From Syncephalastrum monosporum B8922 (lineage: Eukaryota; Mucoromycota; Mucoromycetes; Mucorales; Syncephalastraceae): a DNA stretch of 64,000 nucleotides. The translations under genes were made by a program, and so were the position numbers. The stretch spans positions 434,001 to 498,000 of the forward strand of contig JNEN01000885.1 of the NCBI GenBank assembly GCA_000697355.1, written 5' to 3'. How positions within the stretch are numbered: position 1 is the first letter of the stretch; each line of letters starts with the position of its first letter. Positions 34,780-47,010 of this stretch are shown here, piece by piece. Under the pieces are notes generated by a model. The model did no database searches. It was not told where the DNA came from and saw only the letters and a program-made list of their open reading frames with translations.

Positions 34780-36908
34780 ATGGCGACTGTGTCGGACGAC
34801 AATCGGAAGAGAGCCGAGACCATAAAGGCAGAGGCAAATGCCCTTTTTGCTGGTATAGCCCGTTTCTATCTTGTCTGTCCTTTCATTCATTGTTGTCCAT
34901 CCAGAGAAAAAGTTTCAAGAGGCCATTGACAAGTACTCTGCCGCGATCGACCTGAATCCTACTGTTGCTGCCTACTTCACCAACCGAGCTTTTTGCCACC
35001 TCAAACTGGAGTCTTACGGCTATGCCATCGCGTAAGTCTGCCCTTTTCCCCTTCTCCTTGTCTTCGTTCATGGTTCTCATTCTTCGACAAAAAGTGACGC
35101 TGAGGAAGCTCTTAAGATCGATCCGAACCTGACCAAGGTACGCCACCATTATGACATTCCAGGCAATTCAATAACCACCTAAATAGGCCAACTACCGTCG
35201 TGCTGTGGCAAACATGGCCCTGGGCAAGTTCAAAGAGGCCTTGAAGGACCTCAAAGTGGTAAGGCCTCAGAATGTCTCTCTGAGTGTGGGGTAGGACATA
35301 AAGAGAAACTCACGTGCGTAAATAGGTCTCAAGGAGCGCTCCTGGAGATAAGGATGCCAAAGCCAAGTTGAACGAGTGCTCCAAGATAGTCAAGCGAATC
35401 GAGTTTGAAAAGGCCATTGAACACGACGATCGCACACCGAGCGTTGCTGAGACTATCGATACAGATAGCATGGGTACGTGATCGCATTAAACGGTATGCG
35501 AAGCTCACCTCGCTTGGACATAGTCGTCGAAGGCTCTTACGACGGTCCGAAGATCAATGACGAGACAAAACAGATCGACAGTGACTTTGTGAAGCAGATG
35601 ATCCAACGCTTCAAAGACCAGAAGAAGATTCACAAGAAATATGCGTTCATGGCAAGTGTCTTTGCTGAACGGCTACAGCGAAGGGGGGGGGGACTAAAGA
35701 CGATTCGTAGATTATCATGGCCGTGCGTAAGATGATGATGGAAGCGCCTTCTTTGATTGACGTCAAAGTGCCATCCGACGGTTTGCTCACGGTCTGTGGT
35801 GATGTGCACGGTACGTGCTCGTTGTTTGCCAAATACCATGCATTCTCAACGTAGCCCTGTTTGACACCAGGTCAATTTTACGACTTCATCAATATCTTTG
35901 AGTTAAATGGGTACCCCGACGAAAAGCACGCTTACCTCTTCAACGGCGATTTCGTCGACCGTGGCAGTTTCTCCGTTGAGGTTATTCTGACCCTGTTTGC
36001 CTACAAGTGGCTGTACCCCAACAGACTGTACCTTGCTCGCGGCAATCACGAGACAGACAACATGAACAAGGTATATGGCTTCGAAGGCGAGGTCAAGGCC
36101 AAGTTCAGTGAGATGATGTTCAAGGTAATCAAAGGACAAAGACCCGTCTTCTGTCTCTGGCTAATCACGGTGGTATGTAGCTCTTCTCGGAAACGTTCAA
36201 CGCGCTCCCACTGGCACATGTGATCGAGAACCGTATCTTGGTTGTGCACGGCGGTTTGTTCTCCAAGGACGATGTCACCCTCGACGATATTCGCAAGATT
36301 GATCGCCTGGCCCTGCGACAGCCTGGTCAAGAAGGCTTGATGTGTGAACTCTTGTGGTCTGACCCGCAGCCTGAAATGGGCCGTGGCGCCAGCAAGCGTG
36401 GCGTGGGCATCCAGTTTGGTCCGGACGTGACCAAGAAGTTTTTAGAGCATAACAAACTCGGTACGTTGATGTCGTATGATCCTGCTGATGATGATGATGC
36501 ATATTGACGATCATCCTATGATGATAGATATGCTGATACGAAGCCACGAAGTGAAGGAGGAGGGCTACGTAATTGAACATGATGGCAAGTGTGTCACCGT
36601 GTTCTCTGCTCCCAACTACTGGTATGTTCTTTGTTATCCAAAGCGCACAAGACTCACCTTCTTTTCTATTTTCGTAATTTTTAGTGACTCGGTGGGCAAC
36701 AAGGGCGCCATGATCAACATAACGCCGGACATGAAGCTCGACTATAAGACATTTGGGGCAGTGGTAAGTACAAGTAAAAAAAATAGGTTTGACGATAAGG
36801 AAGGAGTAAACAAGAGCAAAAATACTGATGATAACTGTTTCACAGCCTCACCCCCAAGTGCGGCCGATGCAATATGCAAGCCAGTTTAGTGGTATGCTCG
36901 GGATGTAA
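34780..36908 (+). CDS. PPT1: Serine/threonine protein phosphatase 5 (TPR-PP5)
   Basis: Hsp90-associated phosphatase. Twelve exons: 34780-34852, 34905-35031, 35095-35137, 35187-35258, 35326-35473, 35524-35651, 35711-35810, 35871-36124, 36181-36460, 36528-36621, 36685-36763 and 36846-36908. The N-terminal third has three TPR repeats ([41 protein letters not shown]) that bind the Hsp90 tail. The catalytic domain has [19 protein letters not shown] and the HGGLF and SAPNY blocks; metal-binding Asp, His and Asn residues are all present. The [14 protein letters not shown] tail is typical of PP5. The sixth intron starts with GC, because the GT two bases on would break frame. All other junctions are GT-AG. 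Confidence 0.95.
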
Positions 36909-37385
36909 AGAAAGAAGAAAAAAGCAGACAGCCATGTGTAGATTCTTTTAAGCATTTTATAATAATTCGGATGGGAAACAGCGTTCGCTTTAGTATAATC
37001 ACTGATGTACAAGGCGGAAAAATGATATGAGAAGAAGCAATGTACAAAGTTAGTGTGGCTCCCCTCCTATCTTTCCTTTTCTTTTCCCTCTTCTTTTCTT
37101 TCAAGAACAAAGGGAAAAGGGGGTTGCATTTAGGCAGGTTGCAGTGGTATATCGGATGTATGAAGTATGTAACGGACAGAGCTATCTTTCCTCTCTTTTT
37201 CGGGTAATTCGGTGATGATATGCATGCGAGGGAGGGAGTGTGAATGTGCGTCTTGCGAAAGACCAAGTAAAGCACGACAGGGCGGACCAGGGAGAAAGAA
37301 GACCCTGTTAGGCTCGGCGGTGATTCAAGGGACGGAGATGCATGCCCGGTACTTTCTTTGTCTGTTCCTTTTTTTGCCTCATGTA
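36909..37385. other. Intergenic region between convergent 3' ends
   Basis: 477 bases between PP5 and the minus-strand unknown gene. Rich in pyrimidine tracts; no gene seen. Confidence 0.5.
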
Positions 37386-38673
37386 TCATGATGGCTGCGG
37401 TGTAGTAGCAGGAGTAGACGGGCAGCAGCAGGAGCTCTTGCTGTCCAAAACGCAGCAAGACGAGGGCGGAGTGTGAACTGGCGTGTCGAGTGTCATATCT
37501 GACGAGAGCACATGAATAGCGGCACTCCGCAGTGTCTGGAGGTGAACCATACATGGGTACCTTAAAGCCAGAAAGCCGTCTGAGTCGTAATTGATCTGCT
37601 GAGGGCTGTTTGTGGGCTCGAAAGTAGAATGCTCGCACTGGCTTTGAAGCGTTCTTCTCTTGGAGGAGCCGCTGGAGGACAAGGCGGCAAATAAGGATAT
37701 GCCTGAATCGCGCTTGGCTTCTTTGTTTGCGATGGTGGCTGCTGCGGCACCGGCGGAAGAACTTTCTGTATGGGACGTAGAGAACAGAACCGAAACCAAG
37801 CTACTACTTTGTCGACTGTGGTTGTGCGGGTGTGGGCTGTTGGCACCCAGAGCATTTGCAATGTTGGCGTTGGAGAGACCCTTGAGACCCTTCTGTATTA
37901 ATGTCCATTTGTCGTATTGATACTGCTCGAAGGAGGCGCGATCTGACGTGGTGGTGGTGGTGGTAGTGTGTGGGAAGGAGGCAGATGAGGAAGGCTTTTC
38001 GTCCACAGGCCGGTGATGAAGTTGGTGAGGGTGAGCATACTCGTGTGAGGCAAGCAGAGTAGACTGATGATCTTGGCTAGTTGATTTGCCACGCCGAAAC
38101 CACCGCCTGAAGGTCGTGCTGGGCAACTTTGGCAACGACTTCTTTTTCGTTTTTGGGCTCGTCGTTGCCGCTGGTGTTGAAGTGGGACGCATCACAAGCT
38201 GGTCTGCTGGTGATTCCGTATCCAAGGGAACAAAGGCTTTGGCCTCAGCCATTCTGCGTCGCTGCATTTCGGCTTCGAGTCGCACAAGACGTGCCTGAGC
38301 CTGAACGTACGACCGTATCCGCTGGTGTCGGCCTTTATTCGTTATGCATCCATGCTGTCATTTTGTTTTTAGTAAGTGCCTGTATCTCTGCTCTGCTTTT
38401 ATTTTTTTTTCTCCTTTCCCGAAATATTGTACTGTAAATTGTCCACAGTTTTACCTGACTCAATGTGTGTGTTTCAAGGTTACTTTCCGTCAGCGGCGAT
38501 ACGATCATCGCGTCTTCGTCCACTTGCTGTTTTTGTGTAGAGGAGGTAGCTATCTCAGGCTGTTGAAGCGCATATGCACTTTGACTTGTAATGTTTGAAG
38601 GCTTTGTGGCACGGTGATGAGCAAGGACAGGAGGAAACGAGTGATGCCGTTGAGGACGAGCAGGACGCATCAC
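37386..38673 (-). CDS. Unknown Ser/Thr/His-rich protein with cysteine-rich tail
   Basis: Not recognised. Exons 38673-38455 and 38321-37386 share a phase-0 junction and give 384 residues, which supports a real gene. Features seen: a short coiled-coil-like segment (VRLEAEMQRRRMAEAKAF) after the intron, a basic patch (TFRRWFRRGK), a run of Thr, several Ser-rich stretches, and two Cys clusters (SSCCVL and SSCCC) close to the C-terminus that could be lipidated or bind metal. It may be a disordered scaffold or signalling protein. No enzymatic motif is present. Confidence 0.55.
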
Positions 38674-38862
38674 AGAGTCAGACGGTCGAGAATCGAAAAG
38701 AACAGGAAGAGGAGCAAGAAAAAGACAGGGAAAGCAAAAGAGAGAGGGGTGACCGAAGCAGGAAGAAAAGGAGAAGAAAAAGAAATTTGAGAAAAAGAGT
38801 TGGGGAAGTTTGGCCCCGGTATTGTGATTAGGAGCAAATAAAGCAACGGCAGGAAGAAGAGT

Positions 38863-40118
38863 CTAGTATATTGTTTCCATATCTGCCATGCCTGCGTGGC
38901 GCGCTTCCTCCTGCAGCTGCTTAAGCCTTTTCTGTTTGTCGATCTGGAGAGCCGCCTCTTTCCGTGCTGCATACCGTGTCAATAGGTACCCTAGACTTGC
39001 AATACCTAGCCCCGTCACCGCCACACCCACTATAATTAGCGGGCAAGACAACAGAAAAAAAAAAGATAAGTGATAAGGAACATAAAATAAAAAGGAAAGA
39101 AGCGACTCGCCCCATCGATGTGTCTCATCTCGACTGTGCTTACCCAGGGTCTTCCAAATTGTCTCCCATCGAATGGCCTCTATCTCGGTTCGCATATCAC
39201 CCAGGACAACGGTTAGGCGGTTATTAATTTCTTGTATCCGCATGTCAATTTCTTGCTGCAGCTCCCTGGTCTCGTTCTTGCGATTGTTCATGTCAAGCGC
39301 GACGTCGTTCTTCATTAGGGCAACGTCCTCGTTGAGTTTCTGTTGCAGGGCGTCGACCTCACGTGTGATCATGTAGGCTTCTGCCCGGAGGGTTTGGGTA
39401 TCATTACGTCGAAAGAGCTGGACCTCGGTCCGGAGTTCAGAGAGGGCAGCACGGTACATGTAGGACTCCTAAACGTTACAAAAAAAAAAAGTAAAGCACA
39501 TGTGATGTATGAGGATATGCATCGCGTCTTGTTTAAGTTTTGCTATCCACTTGCATTCTCCAGATCCGAACGAAGCAGTAACCGGTCCCTCACTGCAGAT
39601 GCACTATGTACCATACACATCGTATCTTTAGTAAACAAGGACACAACAGGTTTGTTCTTTTCTACATAGGAATTGGGCATTGCATGATCATACGACGACG
39701 ACATAGCATACCTCTGCCGCAGTCTGTGTTTAATGCCTCCCATCAGGACTCGAGCTTGGTTACGTGTGAAACCATGGTTTTCGAGGGACACAAGCAGATT
39801 GTATGTATCAAAATGATGCAGCCTGTATCGTTCATAATTGACTGGAGACTGTACAGGTGTTTCCTTTAAAACGTAAGGAGTCAACTGCTGCTCCTGTAAT
39901 AGTGATTGCTGTCCAATATGCTTTTCTTGTTGCGCCATGGTCGGTGATTCTTCCTGATCTTCCCGACCTGCTTCTTTCCCTTGTTCTTCCTCAGGGACTG
40001 GTCGAGTAGGATAAGGTGCTGGGAACGGTCTCGACGATTCTTCGGAGCTGATCCACCGAATGGAGCCTCGGGATCGCCAACTGACCGAGGCGATCCTTTT
40101 CCGACATGCGCAGAGCAT
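38863..40118 (-). CDS. Mitochondrial DUF1640 protein (FMP32/MCUR1/CCDC90 family)
   Basis: Inner-membrane protein family linked to cytochrome oxidase assembly in yeast (Fmp32) and to the calcium uniporter in animals (MCUR1). Exons 40118-39555, 39468-39144 and 39029-38863 keep frame and give 351 residues. The N-terminus is Arg/Ser-rich without acidic residues, a likely presequence. HFDTYNLLVSLENHGFT is the family entry motif, followed by a long coiled coil (ALSELRTEVQLFRRND to about ITREVDALQQKL). A single hydrophobic segment (VAVTGLGIASLGYLL) lies near the C-terminus. The first intron begins with GCAAGT; no in-frame GT donor exists nearby, so a GC-AG intron is required. Confidence 0.85.
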
Positions 40119-40376
40119 AATAATAATACTGTACTAATTGTATGGATATATGATACAGAGTAGAATGGGGAATTGACTTTCAGCCCCGGCATCTGCAGGC
40201 AAATCTTCGAGCTGGCAAAATATTTTTCCACATCTAATGAACTCAAATGACCCATCTCTCCTTGCTCCCTCTCCCCCATTCATCTTACATGCGCCTTACA
40301 ATATAAACACACACCACTCGCACGCAACTGTGTATAATCTTGCTTGCTATCTATATTTAATAAGCGTAGAAGCAAA

Positions 40377-42629
40377 TCACAAGTACGCATCCGTGTTCTC
40401 CTGTTTCTCCCACATTTCTCTGTACACGCCAGCAGATTTCGTCATCAGCGTATCATGCCGGCCCGACTCCACGATCTTGCCCTCACGCAGCACAAATATT
40501 TTGTCTAATAAGCACAGGCATATGTTTAGTTTTGTTTTTCGCAGACATTTCCATATTTTCTTCACTTACCCGCATCAGCCACCGTACGCAAGCGATGCGC
40601 AATATGGAAACTGGTCATGCCAGTTTCACGTAGAATGGTGCGGAAGTTGGCAAGGAGGGACTGTTCGGTATGCGTGTCGAGTGCCGACGTAGCTTCATCC
40701 AGAAAAAGAATTTTGGGATTCTTGAGGATGGTCCGAGCAAGCGAAACCCGTTGTTTTTCGCCACCTAACACCGAACCCTCAGTAAACACGATGATCCCCC
40801 TTTTTTTCAGAAACTTACCAGACAGCATCAGGCCACGTTCACCCACCTTGGTGTCATACTTGTCAGGTAGACTCATGATCACATCGTGGATCTGGGCTCG
40901 CTTCGCGGCCTGGTGCACTTCGTCCTGCGAAGCACCAATCCGTCCGTATGCAACATTGTAATAGATCGTGTTGTTGAACAAGCTCGTATCTTGAGGCACG
41001 ACGCCGATAGCCTTGCGCAAACTGTCCAGCTTGATATCCTTTATGTTTTGGCCGTCCACGTAAATGTTGCCCGACTGGGGTTCGTAAAAACGGAAGAGTA
41101 GACGCAGGATAGTCGATTTACTGTGAATGAAAATGGTTGATATTAGAATACAACATGAGTTGCCTTTTTGTTCACTAATACCCGCAGCCGCTGGGACCGA
41201 CGAATGCAGCTTTTTCGCCTGCAGGCACGGTGAAGCTGACGCCGTTCAGGATCGGGCGCGAGGGGTGGTACCCAAACACAACGTTCTCGAATCGGATCTC
41301 GCCGCCCTTGAAGATCAAATCTTTTGCATCAGGCGCATCTTCGATAAGCGCCTTCTGATTCTCCAGGTTGAACATGGTATCCATATCAATCAGCGATTGA
41401 CGCAGCTCGCGGTACACTGAGCCCAAAAAGTTGAGCGGCATCGAGAGCTGGAATACGAGTTGGTTGACCATCACCACATCACCGACGGTCATCGTGCCGT
41501 TAATGACGCCTTGGGCCGATAAGAACATCATGACAGTGAGCGCTGTGCTGAATATTGCGTTCTGGCCTGCATTGAGGGCGGCCAAGCTTGAAGCAACCTT
41601 AAGCGAGGCATTTTCGTACTTTTGGAGCGGCTTGTCATACTGTTGGGCCTCAAACTTTTCATTGTTGAAATACTTGACGGCTTCAAAGTTAATGAGCGAA
41701 TCGACCGCCTTGGTTGCTGCTTCGTTATCGGCCTGGTTGGCTTGTTTGCGGAACTGGGTACGCCAGGCAGTGGTGGTAACCGTAAAAGCAGTGTATGCAG
41801 CAATGGTCGTCAGAGTCACAACGGCATAGGGTGTACCAAACTTGTAGGCTAGGATACCGCTCACCATGGAGATCTCAAGCGCAGTGGGCAAAACATGGAA
41901 GACCATCGAGCTCAGCAAGAAGCTGATACCCTTGGTACCGCGGTCAATGGCTCTGTTCAGGCCGCCGGTTTGACGAGTCAAGTGAAAGCTCATGTCAAGT
42001 TTGTGCAGGTGCGAAAACACATTCAGAGCTACACGTCGAATTGCTTTCTGAGCCACGGCCGCAAAAACAGCATTACGCATTTCCTGGAACGCACTCGCAC
42101 CCAAGCGAGCCAAGCCGTAACCGATAATCGTTGCGCCACACACGGCCCACAGCGTCGCATCCTCTGGGAAGCTGACACCAAGCGAGTCGACCACATCCTT
42201 GAAAAAGAACGGCACTTGCACGTTAAGGAGTTTTCCACCCACCAGGAGTGAGAGAGCAATCACTACACGCGCCTTGACACCCATATCGTTCTTGGGCCAT
42301 ATATACCGCATGAGCTGCTTCACAATGGCTAGATCTGTCGCATTGCGCTGTTGATTAGCAGACGAAGCAGGCTGAGGTGGAGGTGGGGTTTTCGTGGGGG
42401 GAGACTCTGTCGCTTTCTGACATGCTGAGCGTGCGTTGGAGAATGAACGTTTGGTATGGTCTAGGATAGAAAGGCGCCGTGGAAGGTGGTTTCGGGGGTG
42501 CAGAGGGCGAGATGCCAGGGTGGTGATTGTGGTCGTGCTACATTTATAATGGTTCACACGAGGTACGCGGACGAGGGTCTGGAGAGCACCTCGCCTCAGA
42601 CAGGGCGAAGAGAGAAGCCTTGGCAGCAT
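40377..42629 (-). CDS. ATM1: Mitochondrial ABC transporter ATM1/ABCB7
   Basis: Half-transporter of the inner mitochondrial membrane that exports a sulfur compound needed for cytosolic Fe-S protein assembly. Exons 42629-41182, 41120-40819, 40764-40570 and 40504-40377 keep frame and give 690 residues. A long basic, Ser/Thr-rich presequence is followed by the transmembrane domain (about residues 110-400) with the conserved [26 protein letters not shown] and [14 protein letters not shown]. The nucleotide-binding domain shows Walker A GPSGCGKST split by an intron, Q-loop VPQDTSLFN, signature [13 protein letters not shown] split by an intron, Walker [13 protein letters not shown], and the [14 protein letters not shown]-loop. 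Essential in yeast. Confidence 0.96.
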
Positions 42630-44697
42630 CGTACTTGCCCGTGGGTTGCCGTGTCCTTACACACAAATCTCGCGGTGTGTTTACAAATGCAAAGCGCAAA
42701 GATTCATCATTTCAGAGGCCCGCTTATTGGCTATCTTGCACGCAATTCTACTTCTGCGTTTCGCACTTTTTTTGGCACCTTTTTCTGCTCAGTGTACAGC
42801 CCATACACATCATATCCCTCACCCTGCACTAACTTCCCTCCCAGTTGCTATCTTGTTGACTGTTTTATTGTGTAACAGTCATGCGAGTTACATTTCTCAA
42901 GAGGTTATGTAAGGGCACCCTTTTGCGACCCGCCACCGTCTCGCGTTTCGGGCCCTTCCGAACCGAGACTTGTGTTTTTTACTTCCGTCACGCCGCGACG
43001 ATCTTTGGTGCGCGCTTTTATAGTTATACTTGGGCCGCGAGCTTGTATTAATTTTGAGTTTCACTAAGATTGGGTTTTCATGATATAAAGCGACCAACTC
43101 TCAGTGCTTATACATGTGCTAGTTATAATGCAAAATATGTATAAGACATTTTATGGATTCATATACCAGCTTTCTGGATTTGCCAGTGAACAAGGTCTTA
43201 TTTTCGCGCTAAGCCCCAGCGCTTAACCCGAAAATAAGAAGACGATCATCCAATTAAATTTACTGTATATCTATATTCAGCAGAGAAATGGCTAAGGTGA
43301 TATTGTGTACCATTGTATAGATCTTTGCTGATGGTTTGTGTTCGCCGTTTCATGTCGTTGGAAAAAGAAAGTAGATCGGTGACACGAGAAGTGCTATGTA
43401 TGAGTCAAATAAATATAGAGCACGTAATTCAGCATAAACTTGCATCATTCTGCATGATGTGTGCGTGATTACTCACACCATCTTTACGAGCTGAACGCGG
43501 CATATGGGCTCAAAAGTCACATCTAAAGCATATGCCAAGCGTCATACAGTGTTGCGCGTAATAGTTCCACAGCATCCTACTTGGATTGAAAAACCTGGGA
43601 AGGGTTAGACGGGCCACGAATTTGTGGGAATTCAATAATACACAGTAGTTCATCATTCGATATCCGAGGTCTCGCTTTTACACTAAAAGTCATAGCGGTA
43701 TAGATGGTCATTAGCAGCCATCTTTTGTTATCAATGAGGTATGTGTGCGCGCATTTGTGGAACCTCAACTGGGGCTTGCGGGCCGCGCGCCTCATGGGAT
43801 GGCGACTGACTTTTATTATGGGGTTGACATTGAAGGGACGAGACAGGTATGTGATTTTGTCATTGGTTCATGTGATTCAACGATTGCCCTGTCCAATGAG
43901 ACAAACTCCACGCGACTTATCTTTCTGCTGTCGGGCCGCTTCGGCACCCGACCTGATAAGATTTAGGAACCGCGACTTCTACGAAGTAAAGTACTTTTCC
44001 ACGGTACCCTGAGAAAACCTTACCTAAACGACCCTAGCATATCCCGCATGAAAGTATCCTCGACTTGGTCAGCTATATTTTTCCATTCTTTATATGTAGC
44101 TTGTTTCTAGTATATAAAACACATCCAGTCTATACGCGTTCATAACTCTCTGGAGGTTTTTCTTGGTAATTGAAATGGAAACTCAGCGGGTAATAGAATC
44201 TTTCCAAGTCTGAATGTGGTGAAGGTTTCCAATTTGTTCCCACGCGACCCCGACTGAGATCTTCCTTTTATGGGTCATGTGTCAAAATAACAACGCGTAT
44301 TCAGTTACACAAATTATACCCAAGATTGGCAAAATTCCTTCATATGTACGAGACAGAAATTGTTTTCTGCAAAAAACAAATATGCCACCTAATCGGATAC
44401 TTGCAAGGTGAGTGTCTGTGCGATCTGAATGATCGAAAATTAGACAAAGAAGTAGCAGCAGTTCGTTTTCTTTTTGTAGCCATTTTTGCAGAACATGGGG
44501 TACGTAGAAGATTGGACAAGCGTGGTTTTAAACGGAGGACGGAGGAAAAACTTTTTTTTTCCTTCGTAAAAGGACATACAAAAAGACAGCTTGTTTAGTC
44601 TGCGCTCGCTCTTTCTCTTTTAACTCTTCCTCTTCTTTATTTCTCCCTTTTGGGTTTCCTTTTTCCCACGCACCCAAATAAGGGCAATTCTTGCAGT
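42630..44697. other. Long intergenic region with one palindrome
   Basis: About 2 kb without a supportable gene. A plus-strand stretch at 43745-43966 is open but motif-free. The notable element is the inverted repeat at 43197-43238. The ATM1 promoter is on the left and the peptide-transporter promoter on the right, with pyrimidine-rich sequence at 44600-44670. Confidence 0.5.
43197..43238. repeat. 42-base imperfect palindrome
   Basis: Perfect 10-base arms CTTATTTTCG and CGAAAATAAG enclose a second partly complementary pair (CGCTAAG and CGCTTAA) around CCCCAG. Could form a cruciform or RNA hairpin. No gene ends nearby, so it is not an obvious terminator. Confidence 0.8.
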
Positions 44698-46544
44698 ATG
44701 TCCAACATTGCCGAGAAGACCGAGCAAGAGCATAAGCAGTACGACGAGGATTTTACCTCTGTCGAGCCGCACCACGAGTTCCATGACGATACCCTCGAAG
44801 GCCCCGAGCCGACTGAAGAAGATTGGAAGAACCTGCGCGAAGTTGCCGACCACGTCCCCATCTCGGCTTATCTTGTCATCCTAGTCGAATTCTGCGAACG
44901 CTTCACGTACTATGGTCTGACCGGCCCGTTCCAAAACTACATCCAGTACCCTGACCCCGGTTCTTGTAAGCAGTAACTCTCTACTTTCCTGTCAATGTAC
45001 TCATGTATGTAACAGATCCGGCTGGTCAGCCTGGTGCTATGGGTAGAGGTCAACAGACCGCTACTGCGTTGACGACGTTCTTCACATTCTGGTGTTATAT
45101 CACTCCTATTATTGGTGCTGTCGTTGCTGATCAATACCTCGGCAAGTACCGCACGATCGTCCTTTTTGCTGGCTTCTACATGATTGGTCTCCTCATCCTG
45201 ACCTGTACCGCTATTCCCGCCGCCATTGCAAGCGGTGCTGCATTCCCTGGCTACGTTGTATCCATCATCATCATTGGTCTTGGCACAGGTGGCATCAAGG
45301 CCAACGTGTCTCCCCTAGTCGCTGAACAATACCAGAGCAAAAAGCCTTTTATCCGCACTCAAAAGAACGGCGACCGTGTCATCGTTACCCCGCAGGCCAC
45401 CTACCAGAAAGTCTTCAATATGTTCTACTGGGGTATCAACATTGGTTCCCTGTCCGCCATTGCCACGACTGAGCTGGAGAAGAACGTTGGTTTCTGGCCC
45501 GCGTTCCTGCTCCCCACCTGTATGTTTGTACCCTGCATCATTGTCGTCATTCTTGGACGCAACCGATATGTCCAGACCCCTCCTCGTGGTTCCGTCTTCC
45601 TTGAAGCTGGTAAACTGTTCTGGTTCGCCTCGGTCAAGGTCAAGGGCGGTCTCGAAGCCTGCAAGCCCTCCAACCTTTCTGCGTCGCACCCTGAGCTGGC
45701 CGCTAAGGCTACCTGGGATGATATTTTTGTCGACGAAATCAAGCGTGCCCTCAAGGCTTGCATTGTCTTTTGCTGGTTCCCCATCTACTGGCTTTGCTAT
45801 CAGCAGATGACCAACAACTTGCTGTCTCAGGTATGTTGTCTGCTTGCTCTTTTACAAACGACTATATGACTTACTTTGAGACATTAGGCTTCTACCATGT
45901 TGACTGGCAACGTCCCCAACGACATTATGCAGAACATTGATCCTATTACGCTTATCATTTTGATTCCCTTCATGGAGACTATCTTTTATCCTACCCTGCG
46001 CCGCTTCGGTATCTCGATGCGTCCCATCATGCGTATCAGTATTGGTTTCTTCTTCTCGGCCGTCGCTATGGGCTACACCGCTGGTATCCAGTCCATGATC
46101 TACAAGTCTCCCCCGTATTACGACCATCCTGAGGGCCAGAACTGGATCTCGGCTGCTTACCAGATTCCCTCATACGTCTTTGTTGCTCTCGGTGAAATCT
46201 TCGCCTCCATCACTGGTCTTGAGTACGCCTACAAGAAGGCACCCCAATCCATGAAGTCCATCGTCATGGCTCTGTTCTTGCTCACCAACTGCTTCGCCTC
46301 TATTCTCGCTTTCGCCCTCGTGTCTGTCACTGTCGATCCCAAGTTGACATGGATGTACACCGGTATCGCCGGCGCTGCCTTTGTCTGCTGTATCCTCATC
46401 TACGCCATTCACTGGAAGAACGACAAGGTTGATATTGAGGAAGATGCCATTGCTCGCAATGACGAGCAGCTGGAGGGCTACCAAGCCAAGACCAACCTCA
46501 AGAACACCGCCGCCGAGTATGAGGCCGAAAAGGGCCCTGCATAG
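44698..46544 (+). CDS. PTR2: Proton-coupled peptide transporter (POT/PTR2 family)
   Basis: Plasma-membrane importer of di- and tripeptides. Exons 44698-44965, 45016-45830 and 45888-46544 keep frame and give 579 residues. The acidic N-terminal tail precedes the first helix with EFCERFTYYG, the POT signature with the proton-coupling E..ER. FFTFWCYITPIIGAVVADQYLGKYRTI and GTGGIKANVSPLVAEQY are the other PTR2 signature regions; QNWISAAYQIPSYVFVALGEIFASITGLEYAY is the C-terminal one. About 12 hydrophobic segments can be counted. The acidic C-terminal tail may be a site for endocytic control, as in yeast Ptr2. Codon use is strongly biased, suggesting good expression. Confidence 0.95.
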
Positions 46545-47010
46545 ATGATCGGTGGCCTTTACACCATCAACTTCTTTTTTTATATTCTTTCTATTTTGTA
46601 TACTATTATATAGCAACAGCAGGGCTGTTTAACATCTGACACTCATACAGACAATTATACATGTATCATACTCTTCCTAAAACGCTACCCTTTTCCTATT
46701 CCGCCTCACCGTTCGACCTTTGTTTTGTTTGCATTAAATATTTGTATTTCCTCACTTTAAGGTATTAAGTGTCATGTACACCTCTGCAGGGACGTGTGTT
46801 TGCAACTGTGCTAGTATGAAATATACTTTCTGTCCTACACCTGACCCAGCGTTATAAAATTGTTCGTGGGAAAAAAGGGGGACTAAATTCCTGATTTTTT
46901 CTTTTCATTTGAATCTACGAGAGTATGTACATGTCGATATAGAAACAGCAATTAGATGATGCGGCGAAAAGAGTGTGAAGGGACCGGGGGAAGAGTAAGG
47001 GAGAGAGGTA
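46545..47010. other. Intergenic region between convergent 3' ends
   Basis: 466 bases between the peptide transporter and the mitochondrial carrier. No gene seen. Confidence 0.5.

Noticed and set aside
43745..43966. Open stretch reading VDIEGTRQVCDFVIGSCD
   Set aside because: Looks slightly coding but has no start context, partner exon or family; kept as intergenic.
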